Assembly: GCA_973895155.1 (NCBI GenBank)
Contig: OZ316891.1
Location: 11,098,001-11,162,000 of the forward strand
DNA from: Marsupella aquatica
Lineage: Eukaryota; Marchantiophyta
Length of the DNA: 64,000 nt
Direction of reading: 5' to 3'
Shown piece by piece: positions 49,016 through 59,906 of this stretch. The translations under genes were made by a program, and so were the position numbers. Each line of letters starts with the position of its first letter. The first letter of the stretch is position 1. Below the pieces are notes generated by a model that saw only the letters and a list, made by a program, of their open reading frames with translations, searched no databases and was not told the DNA's origin.

Positions 49016-52000
49016 CTACGAACTGCTAGAAGAGGACGCTCTGTCTCTGCGTGTCAATGGTGAGCCATCTCTTGAAGAGCTAAATGACACTCTATTAGTC
49101 TCTGACAAGTTCTCCTTTTTGGGAGATACGGGGAGTTCCTTTCTCGCGCGTGGGGGCAACGGGGCATGTACCATAATGGGCAATGACCACTCCCCCTTTT
49201 CTCTCTCTTCTATCAAAAGAGGATGTGCATACTTGCTCCAGTCCACCTTTGGAGGTGATGCTACAAACTCAAATCGAAGGATCCATTGCACGGAGATGAG
49301 AGGAGTACTAAATGAAGGAGGGCCATCCATTGGAATTGAAAATATGAAATGAGACTGAATCATGTCACATACAGTTTCAAAGTACTCTGATTGAACCTGT
49401 AAAAGCCCAAACAAAGTGAAATAATCATCAGAAATCCTCTCTGCTTTCCTCGTCGTTCTTCAAGTAGATCCTTTTCATTTAACGGGAGCCTTTGAAGGTA
49501 TCCAAGTGCTGAGAAGTACAAAAATGTAATTACCTTACTAATCATTGAAGAATTTTTCCGTGACGGATGAATGTAGGATGGATTTAAGATCTCTCGCGTC
49601 TCCAAGACAGCTGACACCTGCAAAGTTATTAAGAGAATTTGAGCCAGCGATTCTGACAAAACTAGGAAGTCTCATATTCTGAAGTGGGTAGAGACATATT
49701 CTTGACATGTTCCATGGAAGAAATGAGCTTTTTGATTGCAAAGTCAGTCATCCCCAACTGTCCAAAGACAGGAATTATGACTACTAGCTCAAACTACGTA
49801 CCCAAAGAACATAGGTGATGACCAGGTCGCAAAACCCCGTACATCTACTGATCCTAGGCTAGTGGATTAGCACTACTCCATCTATGCACATTCTATATCA
49901 AGCTAATTAATGTCCACACGCTCATGAATGACTGTTTTCTCGCGAGCAGGCTTTCGCAATTAGCGAGGAATTTGTTTGTCTAGAGCTCCAAATAGATTCA
50001 CACAGGCAACTGAAACAAAAGACAGAAGAATATACTTGAGGATTAACTTCAGTAGTGCTAGAAATAGGGAATGGAATTTGTCTACGTGGTTTCAACACAC
50101 CTCCAAGCATCGCCTTGCACCTTCTTCTCGTACAAAAGATAATGTCCCAGAGACCTGCTAAGAAGAGGAGTTTAGTAACCACGGGGCACTAATACTCTAG
50201 TCCGCCGTGAATTCCAGAACCCACATAGTCTCTCGGGAAAGAACTGAGTATCAAAGTACACATCTATGTGTCGAATACTCTATTGTTAATCTTTGGGCAG
50301 AAGACGACGGTGTGTAATAACTACATTTGACATGTGCAGATGTGAGACAAAATGGACCTTATAGCTTAGTGTGAACACGCAAATTGAGGTGTAAGAGGTA
50401 GTGTTTAGTACCGTATCGCCATAGTAGTACACTGACTCGGGATTTCTTGGCCCGAATCGAACTAAAATCTGATCATTGATTCTAATGTTGTAAGTCTTGC
50501 CTCGCATGTATCTCACTGAAAAAATCATAACAGCCAGAAGGTATCTTTCAAAGTCATGAAAGTCACATCTCAAACGCTTTACTGCTGTACATAGTGCCAG
50601 ACAATTTGCAAATCATTTAGGTCAGGAATAACATACTTGAGGGTGATGATGGTGGTGAGATCCCCCTTTCTTCTTCTCTTGCTCCAATAAAACCACCGTC
50701 ACTCCCATTTTGGTAACTAGATAGCTGTCCATTACTACCCTGTGCCACAGCTTGGAATGAGCCTGAACCTTCGGATGCCACTTCCCATGATCCTATCCTT
50801 TTATCAAAAGATCTGGATAGTACATCATCCTGTGCCACTGTCATACAATCAAGTTTAGAAAAGTCATACGGCCATACTAAGAAGTTACGACTGTGAACAG
50901 ACCTGAATGTAGATAAATTATTACCAAAAGGACTCGCGCAAAGTTGGGTCAAACATCGAAGATGCTGTAAGCTCAGCAGATCCAAACACTCCAAATGATG
51001 AACGTGCAGGAAAGGACAGTACTAGAATGAGTGAACTCGCTTTCCAAACACGACATCCTATAGCAGCCACCACCAGGCAACTGCTGAGCGAGACTCCAAA
51101 ATTACAAAAACCCTAGCCTTACATATGTATGCCTCTACTGAGCTAACATTTGCAGGAGACCCATATCAGTTGAGATCCAAGTACAGATGACACACGTCTC
51201 TTCAAGACTACTACAAAACTAAAAAAATTACCTTGCTTCTCAGATAGAAAAGCTGCTGGAAGTGCAGAATGAGAGAGCGCTTTTCGTAACGATGTACTAG
51301 CTACATTCTCCTTAGAAGGTGCTCTTGGAGAAGAAACCAATAGAGACCGTTCGAAGTACTGCTCGAAATTCCCCTTGACAGGGCTACTTGTAGAACTTTC
51401 AGATTGCCTACTAATTTTGTCATCATCGGAAAGCAAATCTGCAACATCTGCTTGAGCCTGTGACACGGCCAAAGTTTAAATATATAAACGATTACAATTT
51501 TATAAACTTGAACGTATACAGCGCACAGACATCACAAAACCAGATGCTCAGAATCACTTCCAGGAAACGGAAGAGTTGTGACCAGAGGATGATACCCAAT
51601 AAGAATATTCATCTTTCTCTCTCCATTGTATTTCGATCTTGATTGATGAAGGAGGAACAATACCTAGGGAGAGCCATCACAATTCATTCGTCAAGAAGAC
51701 TGAGCACAAAACCTAACTAGTAGTAGATTGTACATTAAGGGACAACACGCTCAGCTGAAGCTTCCACAGTTGGTCAAGTTGACAATCCTACTCGGCCACA
51801 CGAGCTTTTCCAACAATACTGAGATTCGTTCTTCGAGGTAAGACTCACTGCGCTTGTCCTGAATCATAACCATGGTCAACTGAGGTTAACGAATGTATTG
51901 GCAGCAGTGTTACGAAGGTTTACCAGAAAAGCCATAATGATCCTTGGAATGTAGCTCATCTGCAGTAAGACCACTGCTATATGGCAGAGTCCATACTTGA

Positions 52001-54287
52001 AACGGAGTCCGCAACTCCTACAAAATTTCCAAAAACCTTTGTTGGCATTTAGAAGACCTTAAAGTAGAAAGGAACATAACTACCTACAGAGAAACCTTCA
52101 TGTTACAATCACAACAGGAAGAGCATTTCACAAATTGCTCCTGAGAACTTGACCTAGCCAAAGGTAAACCTTCCCCCTCTGACATGCCAAACACACTTAG
52201 TATAGAAATTCCGCTGAGAATTCCTCAGGGACTGGCTAGCTTACCACAGGAGCCGTATGTGGCTGGTGCGATGGTCCATGCCCATTCTCAACGACTGTAT
52301 CGGTCCATTGTACGCTAACAGTCATATAGTACACATATCGTACAGCAGTACCCTTATAGGACGGTGGCAATACTTTTGGTAGCATTGTCCTCACCATATC
52401 TGATGCGATGACACACGGATATCGAAATTAGAGAGAATTTGATCATGGGTTCAGTTAAAAGATAGCTTTTCAGACCCGTACAATCTGCTCCTCAGAGATC
52501 TGGGCCTCTGTTTTGCTGTGAGCAAAGAATCATACAATTGCCTGCTCGAAGTACTTGCATTCATTGGGTTTCACCAAGTTCACAAATAAAGGAAAGGTTT
52601 TTCTCCATACATTTGAAACTACCATCACTGAAGAAACTCAAAACATATCAGCTAAATTCTATCCCTAAGTCTTTAAAAAGTCTTACCAAGGCACAAAGGA
52701 AACACCACAGTAAACCTTTAACTGGTAGAAGTCAAACCCTACGTTGACATGTCAAAGTTGTCCTTAACAATATATAACTCAGCCAACTCAGCCAGCTCAG
52801 CATTCTCTGACACTGACGCGAACAGACAACAATTCTAGTTGGAGTCACAGAGCTCTGCGAAAAGACTTTCTATGGTCACTCAGAGACTGAAGTATCATTA
52901 GACTCCAAATTGCGGAATTGCTGAAAGATTCAAAAGCATCCAAGACACTCTTTGATTTATACGCCAGAGTTGAGACTACCTACATGTTTTGCTTTCACCC
53001 AATCCAATCAAGACGTTCGAGATGACTGATGTAGATGATGTCTCCAAAATGGTTCGCTCTCCTGCCACAAACTAACAACACGTTAGGAAATAACTTTAAA
53101 AAACAGACAAAAATAGAGAAGGGACAACAAGATGTCTTCATGGGACGTGCCCATTCCCTCTCATAAATTTGAAAGGACTCTAAAGCAACAGTGGTATTAA
53201 TCCCAGAAAAGGCTAAATGCAAGAGTAATCATAATGATAATTAGCTGGTCGACAGTAGCAGCATGAATATCTGAGACAAGGGAAAGTTTCCAAGGATGTT
53301 GTCCAGACTTCTAACGACAGGGTTTAATATTGCAACCAATTGTGAAATGGATCTTTTCCCAATGTAGGCACCACAACAAGTCGCCCCAGATAACATTTTC
53401 ATTCTGTCCCAAGGCAACCAGTAGCAACTAGCGACATAGAACCTTTGTCCCTGACATCTAAACACGATTGGTCGTAACTCCGCTCAGGGTGCATTCCCCT
53501 AACTGACCCACATCAGAGAGTAGCGGATTTAGGTTGCGTTTTGGAGACAACATTGCTCTTTTTCTACCTGAGGTCATCAAATGTCCAACAAGAGACTAAT
53601 CGTTAATACCCCTTAATGAACGACAGGTTCAATGAATCGTTGAAGGAATGAACAGCAACGATGTACTTCGTTCGCACAATCATTCTTTCCTCTGACTGCT
53701 TGGGTTGAGCAACCAGAAACTAAATCAGAAGACATTTCATACAAACCCGAGGAGAATGCGGTAAATCCCGGACATCAATTGCGACAATTGAAGATATGAG
53801 ATGTGGTTCGGTAGAATGGCGTGCACTAATCTGGGATACAGCATTGCGTGACATTAGGAAAGCAGGGACCGAAGAGGAAAAGCAGACAAAAAATGACAAT
53901 GGAGTATAGACCTCTGCGTTGCTTCGAGCCAGGAGGTAAGCGGGGGGTGACAAGCCATTGTGGATCAACTCTCTCGATTCCTTTGACTTCCACCCTCAAA
54001 TCCTCCATGAGAACTGCATCTGCAATGCTCCTCCCTCCAGATTCAGAGGCCCCCAGCTTACTTGAGGCACGGACATCGTTACCCAAATCGATTGTAGCCA
54101 CAACCACGTCTCCGGGTCTATAAGCTACTTTGTCCATTGTGACTTGAAGAGTTGGTGGAGTGCGTGGCAACATTCGTGAACCAGGATTCCGCCTCGGAGA
54201 CGACGGTGCTGGGGTCTCCAATCCATCCTGAGATTGAGATCTCCCCCTCTTGAAAAAGGGGAAGACCTCCGGGATCGAATTCCACAT
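49016..54287 (-). CDS. RGP1: RGP1 homologue (subunit of the RIC1-RGP1 Rab6/Ypt6 exchange factor)
   Basis: In yeast and animals RGP1 and RIC1 form the guanine-nucleotide exchange factor that activates Rab6/Ypt6 for retrograde transport to the Golgi. Exons with matching phases: 54287-53898, 53830-53743, 52399-52245, 52017-51924, then 50515-50412, 50154-50101, 49617-49534 and 49396-49016. A Ser-rich middle reads at about 51460-51232, 50960-50900 and 50837-50637; its internal junctions I could not all resolve. Key blocks are DKVAYRPGDVVVATIDLGN, YMVRTMLPKVLPPSYKGTAV with RYVYYMTV, RGKTYNIRINDQILVRFGP, SGTLSFVREEGARRCLE, and HFIFSIPMDGPPSFSTP with VQWILRFEF and HPLLIEEREKGEWSLPI, all matching plant RGP1 proteins. 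The start is the ATG at 54287, with an in-frame TAG upstream. The first donor (GTCATT) is not consensus. The protein ends in a Ser run then TAG. Confidence 0.88.
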
Positions 54288-55394
54288 CTCCAAGAACCTC
54301 TATAAGTCCATTCCCTGTCTTTCTATCTACTGCCCCTTTGATCACTGAAACGCTTTCCCCAGCCAGGCGAATCAAAGCTTCTTCCTCTCCATAGTGAAGA
54401 CAAAGTGAATCGCTCGCTTGCTCCCCGCATTACCCAATGCTTACACAGCAACAGGCTCCGAACGCAGTGAGTTAGGTCTGAAATCCTCGATGGTCATTAC
54501 CTCTCAATCGAAGTAGTGCAGCAGACCATCCTGTCTCCTCTCCGCTACGACCAGCTAGATTCCGACAGGCGACGTAGACTGGACGATCACAGATCTCGAC
54601 CTTTCCTCGCGCAAGACTCCACATATCCATGAATCCTGCATCTTGCAAATCTGTGCGCCACCTGATTCTCTTCGCACCACCTGATTCTCGAAGCCAGAAA
54701 ACAGCAGCAGCAGCTGCATATCCCGCGCTTCCTCAAACTTCAGATCAAAGTAGCATATACCAATGCTCCAATTTCTCCCTGGAACAAACCCACTCACTGA
54801 AAACTCTGCCCCTCAATCCAATATGCCTCCTTCCGTCCGCAACCAGATTCTCCTCAAAAGATAGCTGATCACTAGCTCCTCCTCTATGTCCTGCTCTACC
54901 CGTCGCCCTCTTCCCTGGCTCTCTCCCTCCACCTCGTTCGTCTCCTCCTCGCGGACTTTCGTCCCTTTCTCCCCTCCAAAAAGGAACAACAGCAGGACGA
55001 TAGGACAGCTTACTGATTGGCTACAGTACCTACTGATTAGCTACAGCTGTGCGTTGTCACACTACTGAAACCCTCCGGGGCGATCGTCAGTCATCACTCA
55101 ACCACCGCTTCTTTCAAGTGCGCTGGGAGTTCCTTTCCGAAAGCGCTATGCAGTGTAGTCCTTACCCAACACAACCAGCGACAATAATAAATTCCCACCA
55201 AAGAAACAATTCCTCTCGCCGAGAAAGCACGATGCACAAATCGACAAGTATCATTCTCTCTGCGACTTCACACCATTTCTCTTCTGCATTTGACACCGTC
55301 AGCTCACTGCACGACGAGTTTGACCATCTCACACGGACCACCGACAACTCTGGCGAAACCCTTGCGATTTATGTCCCATCATATTATATCACTT

Positions 55395-55420
55395 CATATC
55401 ATATCATATCATATCATACC
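55395..55420. repeat. (CATAT)n microsatellite
   Basis: Five consecutive CATAT units. Confidence 0.9.
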
Positions 55421-55516
55421 GCACACTAGTTAAAACCGGGCTCAAGGCTCAGGATTTCCTCTGGCAGAATGATGAGACCTCATGGGAAGAACGAAGACGA
55501 CCACCACTGCCCCGAG

Positions 55517-55549
55517 AGGAGGAGGAGGAGGAGGAGGAGGAGGAGGAGA
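55517..55549. repeat. (GAG)n microsatellite
   Basis: About eleven consecutive AGG/GAG triplets. Confidence 0.93.
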
Positions 55550-55618
55550 GGCCACAAAGAGCACCATCGCCAACGGCAGCCATCGCCCTGCTTCGATTCA
55601 AATTTTATTTAATTAAGC

Positions 55619-55643
55619 GAGCACGAGAGCACGAGAGCACGAG
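55619..55643. repeat. (GAGCACGA)n short tandem repeat
   Basis: Three copies of an eight-to-nine-base GAGCACGA unit. Confidence 0.85.
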
Positions 55644-56130
55644 CTGCAGACCAGATCACACGACCCACGGTGCTGCTGATTCTGCTGAGCTCGACTGACT
55701 CGATTCGATTCGAATCAACTCAAATCGAAAAGCATGAATGCTCAAAGCCCCGCAAATAGCGCAGTGACTGTGTGAACGGAGTTTAGGAGCAAGCACAATA
55801 AACACATAAAAAGAGACTTGTTCTTCCCCCTCTTCATCCCTCGTTGAAGAATCAATCAATCCATCCATTAATTCAGTACAACTCAGATTTCTTATTTCAG
55901 ATAGCAAGCGTGGAGTCAATGGGCCAATCAGAGCCAATGATATTTATGACGTCCATGGGCCAAATCAGAGCCATTGAATATAATTATGACTGCTAGCCCA
56001 GACTAGCCCAGATATGCACACGAAGGGCTGTACCCTTTCCCATCTCATAAGCATAGAATTAATATCCAAAACAGAATTCCAGAAAATCATAGTTTACACT
56101 TCATCTCATAATTAGTTCCATGACCCCTTG

Positions 56131-56525
56131 TTTATGTAAGTTTGATGTTGTTCAACAAGTTAGAGACCACCATGAAGAGTTGAATGTTGGAATAATTATG
56201 AATATGTTGATAATAGTAAAAAAGTTGGTTATGTAATGTTTGATGTTATTCAACAAGTTAGAGACCCAGTTAGATACCATGAAGAGTTGCAACTTGGAAT
56301 AATTTTGAATATGTTGATAATAGTAAAAAATTTGGTTATGTAATGTTTGATGTTATTCAACAAGTTAGAGACCTAGTTAGATACCATGAAGAGTTGCAAC
56401 TTGGAATAATTTTGAATATGTAGATAAAAGTAAAAAGTTGATTATGTCAGCTTGATGTTATTCAATAAGTTAGAGACCATGCAAAGTTGCAAAATAGTTT
56501 TGAATTTATAAATGAGAGTGAAAAA
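56131..56525. repeat. Four tandem copies of a ~105 bp AT-rich unit
   Basis: Units start at about 56131, 56229, 56334 and 56440. Each has 'tttgatgtta-ttcaacaag' followed by 'ttagagacc', then 'taccatgaagagttgcaact' and 'aatatgttgataatagtaaa'. Copies two and three are almost identical; the outer ones are diverged, as expected for unequal crossing-over in the middle of an array. Confidence 0.92.
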
Positions 56526-57297
56526 AGGAGATTATTCATGGTAGTAGTCCATGCACAATGTTCCCTTGGTACTCCCAGGCATGTCGATAGTCCCGATCCA
56601 GTCCATCCATGTAACATTCCAATCATATAGTCCAATCATGCGAATGTTATATTAGCCTAAGGGTTTCTTATGTTTCTTTGGTATTCCTCTATCTATAGCA
56701 GTTGAAAGGTTTCTTATGTTCTTTTGGTATTCTTTTGTCCATAGTAGCCAAAGGGTTTCTTATGTTATCTTGATAAATGTTACAATAGCTGAAGAGTTTC
56801 TTTCAACCCATGATTATCTCAAAAATTTGTTAGCTAAATAAGAAACCCATAGAATTTATTGTAAAACATTGATATATCAATCACAACCCATCAAAATGGT
56901 TGTTAACTCCCTTTTCGCCTGTTTTTGTTTATTTGAAATATTATTTTTCAAATTTTCATTGTTTCTACAGTTAAAAAGCCTAGCTGTTTTTTTTTTTTGC
57001 CTTCTCTCAACACAAATAGTCTCGTTTAGTTACTTTAGTATAACCAGCCCTTAGTTCGTGTTTGTGACCAAGTGTTATGTGGCTACACGTGCTTTCAAGT
57101 ATTTTGGAAGGAGCTTTCCATGGGGATCAGTAAAACATATACTCAATATTAAATTTTCTATTTCCCGAAAAGTTACAACCTATACCCATCCCATCTCACA
57201 AACATGATCCACATATAAATTGTTCTCTGCTGCCGGAAAAAGTAGGGCCCATGGCTTCATTGAATAGAGTAGGTCATGCAAGATAAACTTATATCAC
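56526..57297. other. Intergenic, AT-rich, nothing recognised
   Basis: A phrase like 'gtttcttatgtt-ctttggtattc' recurs at about 56664, 56709 and 56755. No gene is supported. Confidence 0.4.
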
Positions 57298-57393
57298 AAA
57301 TTATGGTACATATGTATGTACCATAATTTATATTACCACAGAAATTACCGCCTACAGCTTCACTCTTACCGTAGGCTGTAATTTTTATGGTAA
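57298..57393. repeat. Two adjacent palindromes
   Basis: A perfect 15-base inverted repeat with a two-base centre (57298-57312 / 57315-57329) is directly followed by a second inverted repeat with arms of about 22 bases (57333-57355 / 57371-57393) that differ at a few positions. Together they can form a double hairpin or be the core of a small inverted-repeat element. Confidence 0.85.
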
Positions 57394-58460
57394 CAGAAAA
57401 TTCATAATGAAACTCATGAAGAGTCCATGAACAGTAGGCTTGATTCTTGAATTATAGTATAGATAATATAGATGTGATACTGTTATGAACAAAAGTGGCC
57501 TACCTACTAGCTAGTTGTCATGTCCATGCAGCAAGGGAAAGTAATGAGTTGTGTTGCCCATAAACCACAACTGCCCCTATAAAGGGCTACGGGTAATGAG
57601 AATGGGTCAAGTCCAACTCATACCTGGTGGCTGTTAAGGTGTTTGGTCACAAAGAGTGAAGGAACATCAATGGGTCAATGATAGCCATGGAAATGACGAT
57701 GTAATATTGTCATGTTTTCTTCTTTTTGTTGCTCTGAAAGACTCCACTTAATCCATGAAGAAAATTAGCCTACCTACAGCTTGGCATGCCTTTGTGGTAA
57801 GCCAAATTATGAGATCTGTTGCCCTGTAAGGAAACCTGACTAGATAATAAACAAATACCTGGTGTACCACCAAGAATGAGGGAACATTTCCCATACCGTC
57901 ATTAGTATGTACTCATGACAATGAGACCCAACCATGGCTATCCTAACGTTGGTACACACTCTACGCAATGGAGTCCCACCACTGAATTTCACTTGGTTGA
58001 GTCAATCTAGCATGCTCATCCTGGAACATGCTTGATATTTTGTCTTGTAGTGTTATGTAAGTAGATAAAATACAAGAATATAACTTGAATACATATTAAG
58101 TGTGAGTGGGATAAAATAATATAAGTAGACACATGCAAAGAAAAGCATATAGTGAATGACCAATGAAAAGTACAGTCAAATTCTATTCTTCATATGTACT
58201 TTCTCATGAACTATGGATCCTTCATGAGTTTCTCCACTCGTTTCTCCATTGTGGTGTCTTGTGAAATTGAGTGGTCTTATGTTGTGCATTTGCTGTCTAG
58301 TCTGAGATACCGGTTTTTTACACCCAGGTTTGTGGGAACTTGCTACACTATAAAGGTAGGTTGTATGAACCCCTCTGCCTACCCTTGAGGTTGCCTGAAA
58401 CTATCTTGCGGATTAGAAATAGGCCTACATAAATTGGATTCTTGTTCCATCAAAAAGTAA
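57394..58460. other. Intergenic, AT-rich, nothing recognised
   Basis: No gene, RNA or defined repeat could be supported. Confidence 0.4.
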
Positions 58461-59078
58461 CTTTTTATTAACCTGTACCCAAACTGTTTGGATTTACTAA
58501 CTACTCCCCAAAACTAAATTAATTTTCAAGTGCACCCCCATGTATATATGGGGTTACCCTAAACTCAACAAGTAACCCAAGGTCAGTTCTCATTGGTCCA
58601 ATGTCACATGGTGAGGCGCTACTGGCCCCACATTACCCTGGTCTCCTGCCTGGTCTACAGCGCCCTATGTTGGTAGCTGTCTACCTTTCATTGTGAACTG
58701 GGTTTTTGATGCCTTGCAGGCCTGACAACCCTCAAAGCCAGACGTCCACCCTGCCAGCCTGACAATTGCCCGCAATGCGCCAACCCGGGTTGGACACGGG
58801 GTGGGCAAGCACAGGCAGGATTTGGGCCTGCAAAGGCTTGACGACCCAGTTTGAGATGGGGGATGGAGAGCAGCCCAACATAGGGCACTTTTGAGGTAAT
58901 CCGCGGCCAGTAGTGCCTTGCCACACTTATGGCATGGCATCAATGAGGGCCTCCTGAGGTTAGCATATAACCCCATATACCAAATGGGGGAGCACTTGAC
59001 AATTAATGTAGTGTTGGGGAGTAGTTAGTATATCCCGTCAGTTTGGGGGACAGGTCAGTTTGGGGGTTAGTAAAAAAG
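58461..59078. mobile_element. Foldback element with long terminal inverted repeats
   Basis: The left arm (from CTTTTTATTAACC at 58461) and right arm (ending GGTTAGTAAAAAAG at 59078) are inverted copies. The best-matching part is 58494-58556 against 58968-59030, sharing 'actaactactcccca', 'aattaatttt-aagtgc' and 'ccccca'. Weaker pairing continues inwards, for example 'gccctatgttgg' (about 58661) against 'ccaacatagggc' (about 58877), and 'ctactggcc' against 'ggccagtag'. A GC-rich centre of about 180 bases separates the arms. No target-site duplication was found and no transposase is encoded. Short frames inside are not convincing. Confidence 0.75.
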
Positions 59079-59906
59079 CTGAAAATAAGAATGCCTTCCT
59101 CTTGATATTTCTTGGCTGTCCGAATGGTCAATTTGGGTGATTAGAGAGGTTGGGACTTCTTGTAAAGCCACCCTAAAGAACTGGCATGCTTCTCTCTCCC
59201 TCGTAACCATGGCGCTTGCAGGGAGGGACACGAGAGCAAGGCTCTGACAACCAACGTGTCGATCCCAAGAGATGTGGGTCCACCGATAATGCCTGGTGTC
59301 TGGTGGTGAGACATGGTAACAAGAACAAACAAAGAATCAGCGAGACTAGAACAGAGTTGAGCTGGGTTTTGGTTAGGTGGGACTCGAGTCTCAGGCTGTT
59401 CAGATCTCAACTTCTGAAGAAGAAAGAGTGCACCGTAAGCAGAACTCTTGCATCATCACACCGTATTCTACAGTAGCCCCCGCCTTTCCGTCCTTCAATA
59501 GCCAGCCATTCAGAAACAGGAAAGGATACAATCATACCCGTGTGAAGGATGACTGTGTGATTCCCTACAGCGCTGCTTACATTCGGATGCACAGATGCAG
59601 TGAACCTCCGCATTCAGCGCAGCACTACCGTAGAAACCCAGAATCGCTTCGGGTGTGTAGGTGATTGTTTCTCGAAAACCATATTTGGAGGAGTCATCTT
59701 TGTGGGTGATCGACTCCGTTGTGTCTCTCGTAGAGCACGTTTTGTCGAAGTCACATCCAAAGGGGATTTGATTGAACGTCCGAAGAGGATTGTGTTGAGG
59801 CAGGAGAGGGAGGGGTACGAGAACAGGGTGACATAAGATCATCCTGAACGAGCTCACAGCTCAATTGGGTTTGTTTGTGGACTTCTAGCTGGTTGGGTTT
59901 GTTTTC
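59079..59906 (+). promoter_or_regulatory. Upstream region of the AAE3 gene
   Basis: It lies between the foldback element and the AAE3 start codon and should contain promoter and leader. No TATA box or conserved site could be assigned. Confidence 0.4.

Larger units (their letters stand above)
54288..56130. promoter_or_regulatory. Upstream region of RGP1 with microsatellites
   Basis: The promoter and 5' leader of the minus-strand RGP1 gene should lie at the left end. Pyrimidine-rich sequence occurs at 54890-54985. Microsatellites are listed separately. A short duplicated phrase 'atgggccaatcagagccaat' recurs at about 55919 and 55953. Confidence 0.45.

Noticed and set aside
52455-52520. Extra RGP1 exon encoding ISEEQIV-like residues
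   Set aside because: It has a plausible acceptor, but its phase fits neither neighbour. Joining 53743 directly to 52399 restores the conserved YMVRTMLP block.
58665-58976. 103-residue minus-strand frame within the foldback element
   Set aside because: It is Cys/Pro-rich low-similarity sequence inside an inverted repeat, with several overlapping frames of equal length and no domain.
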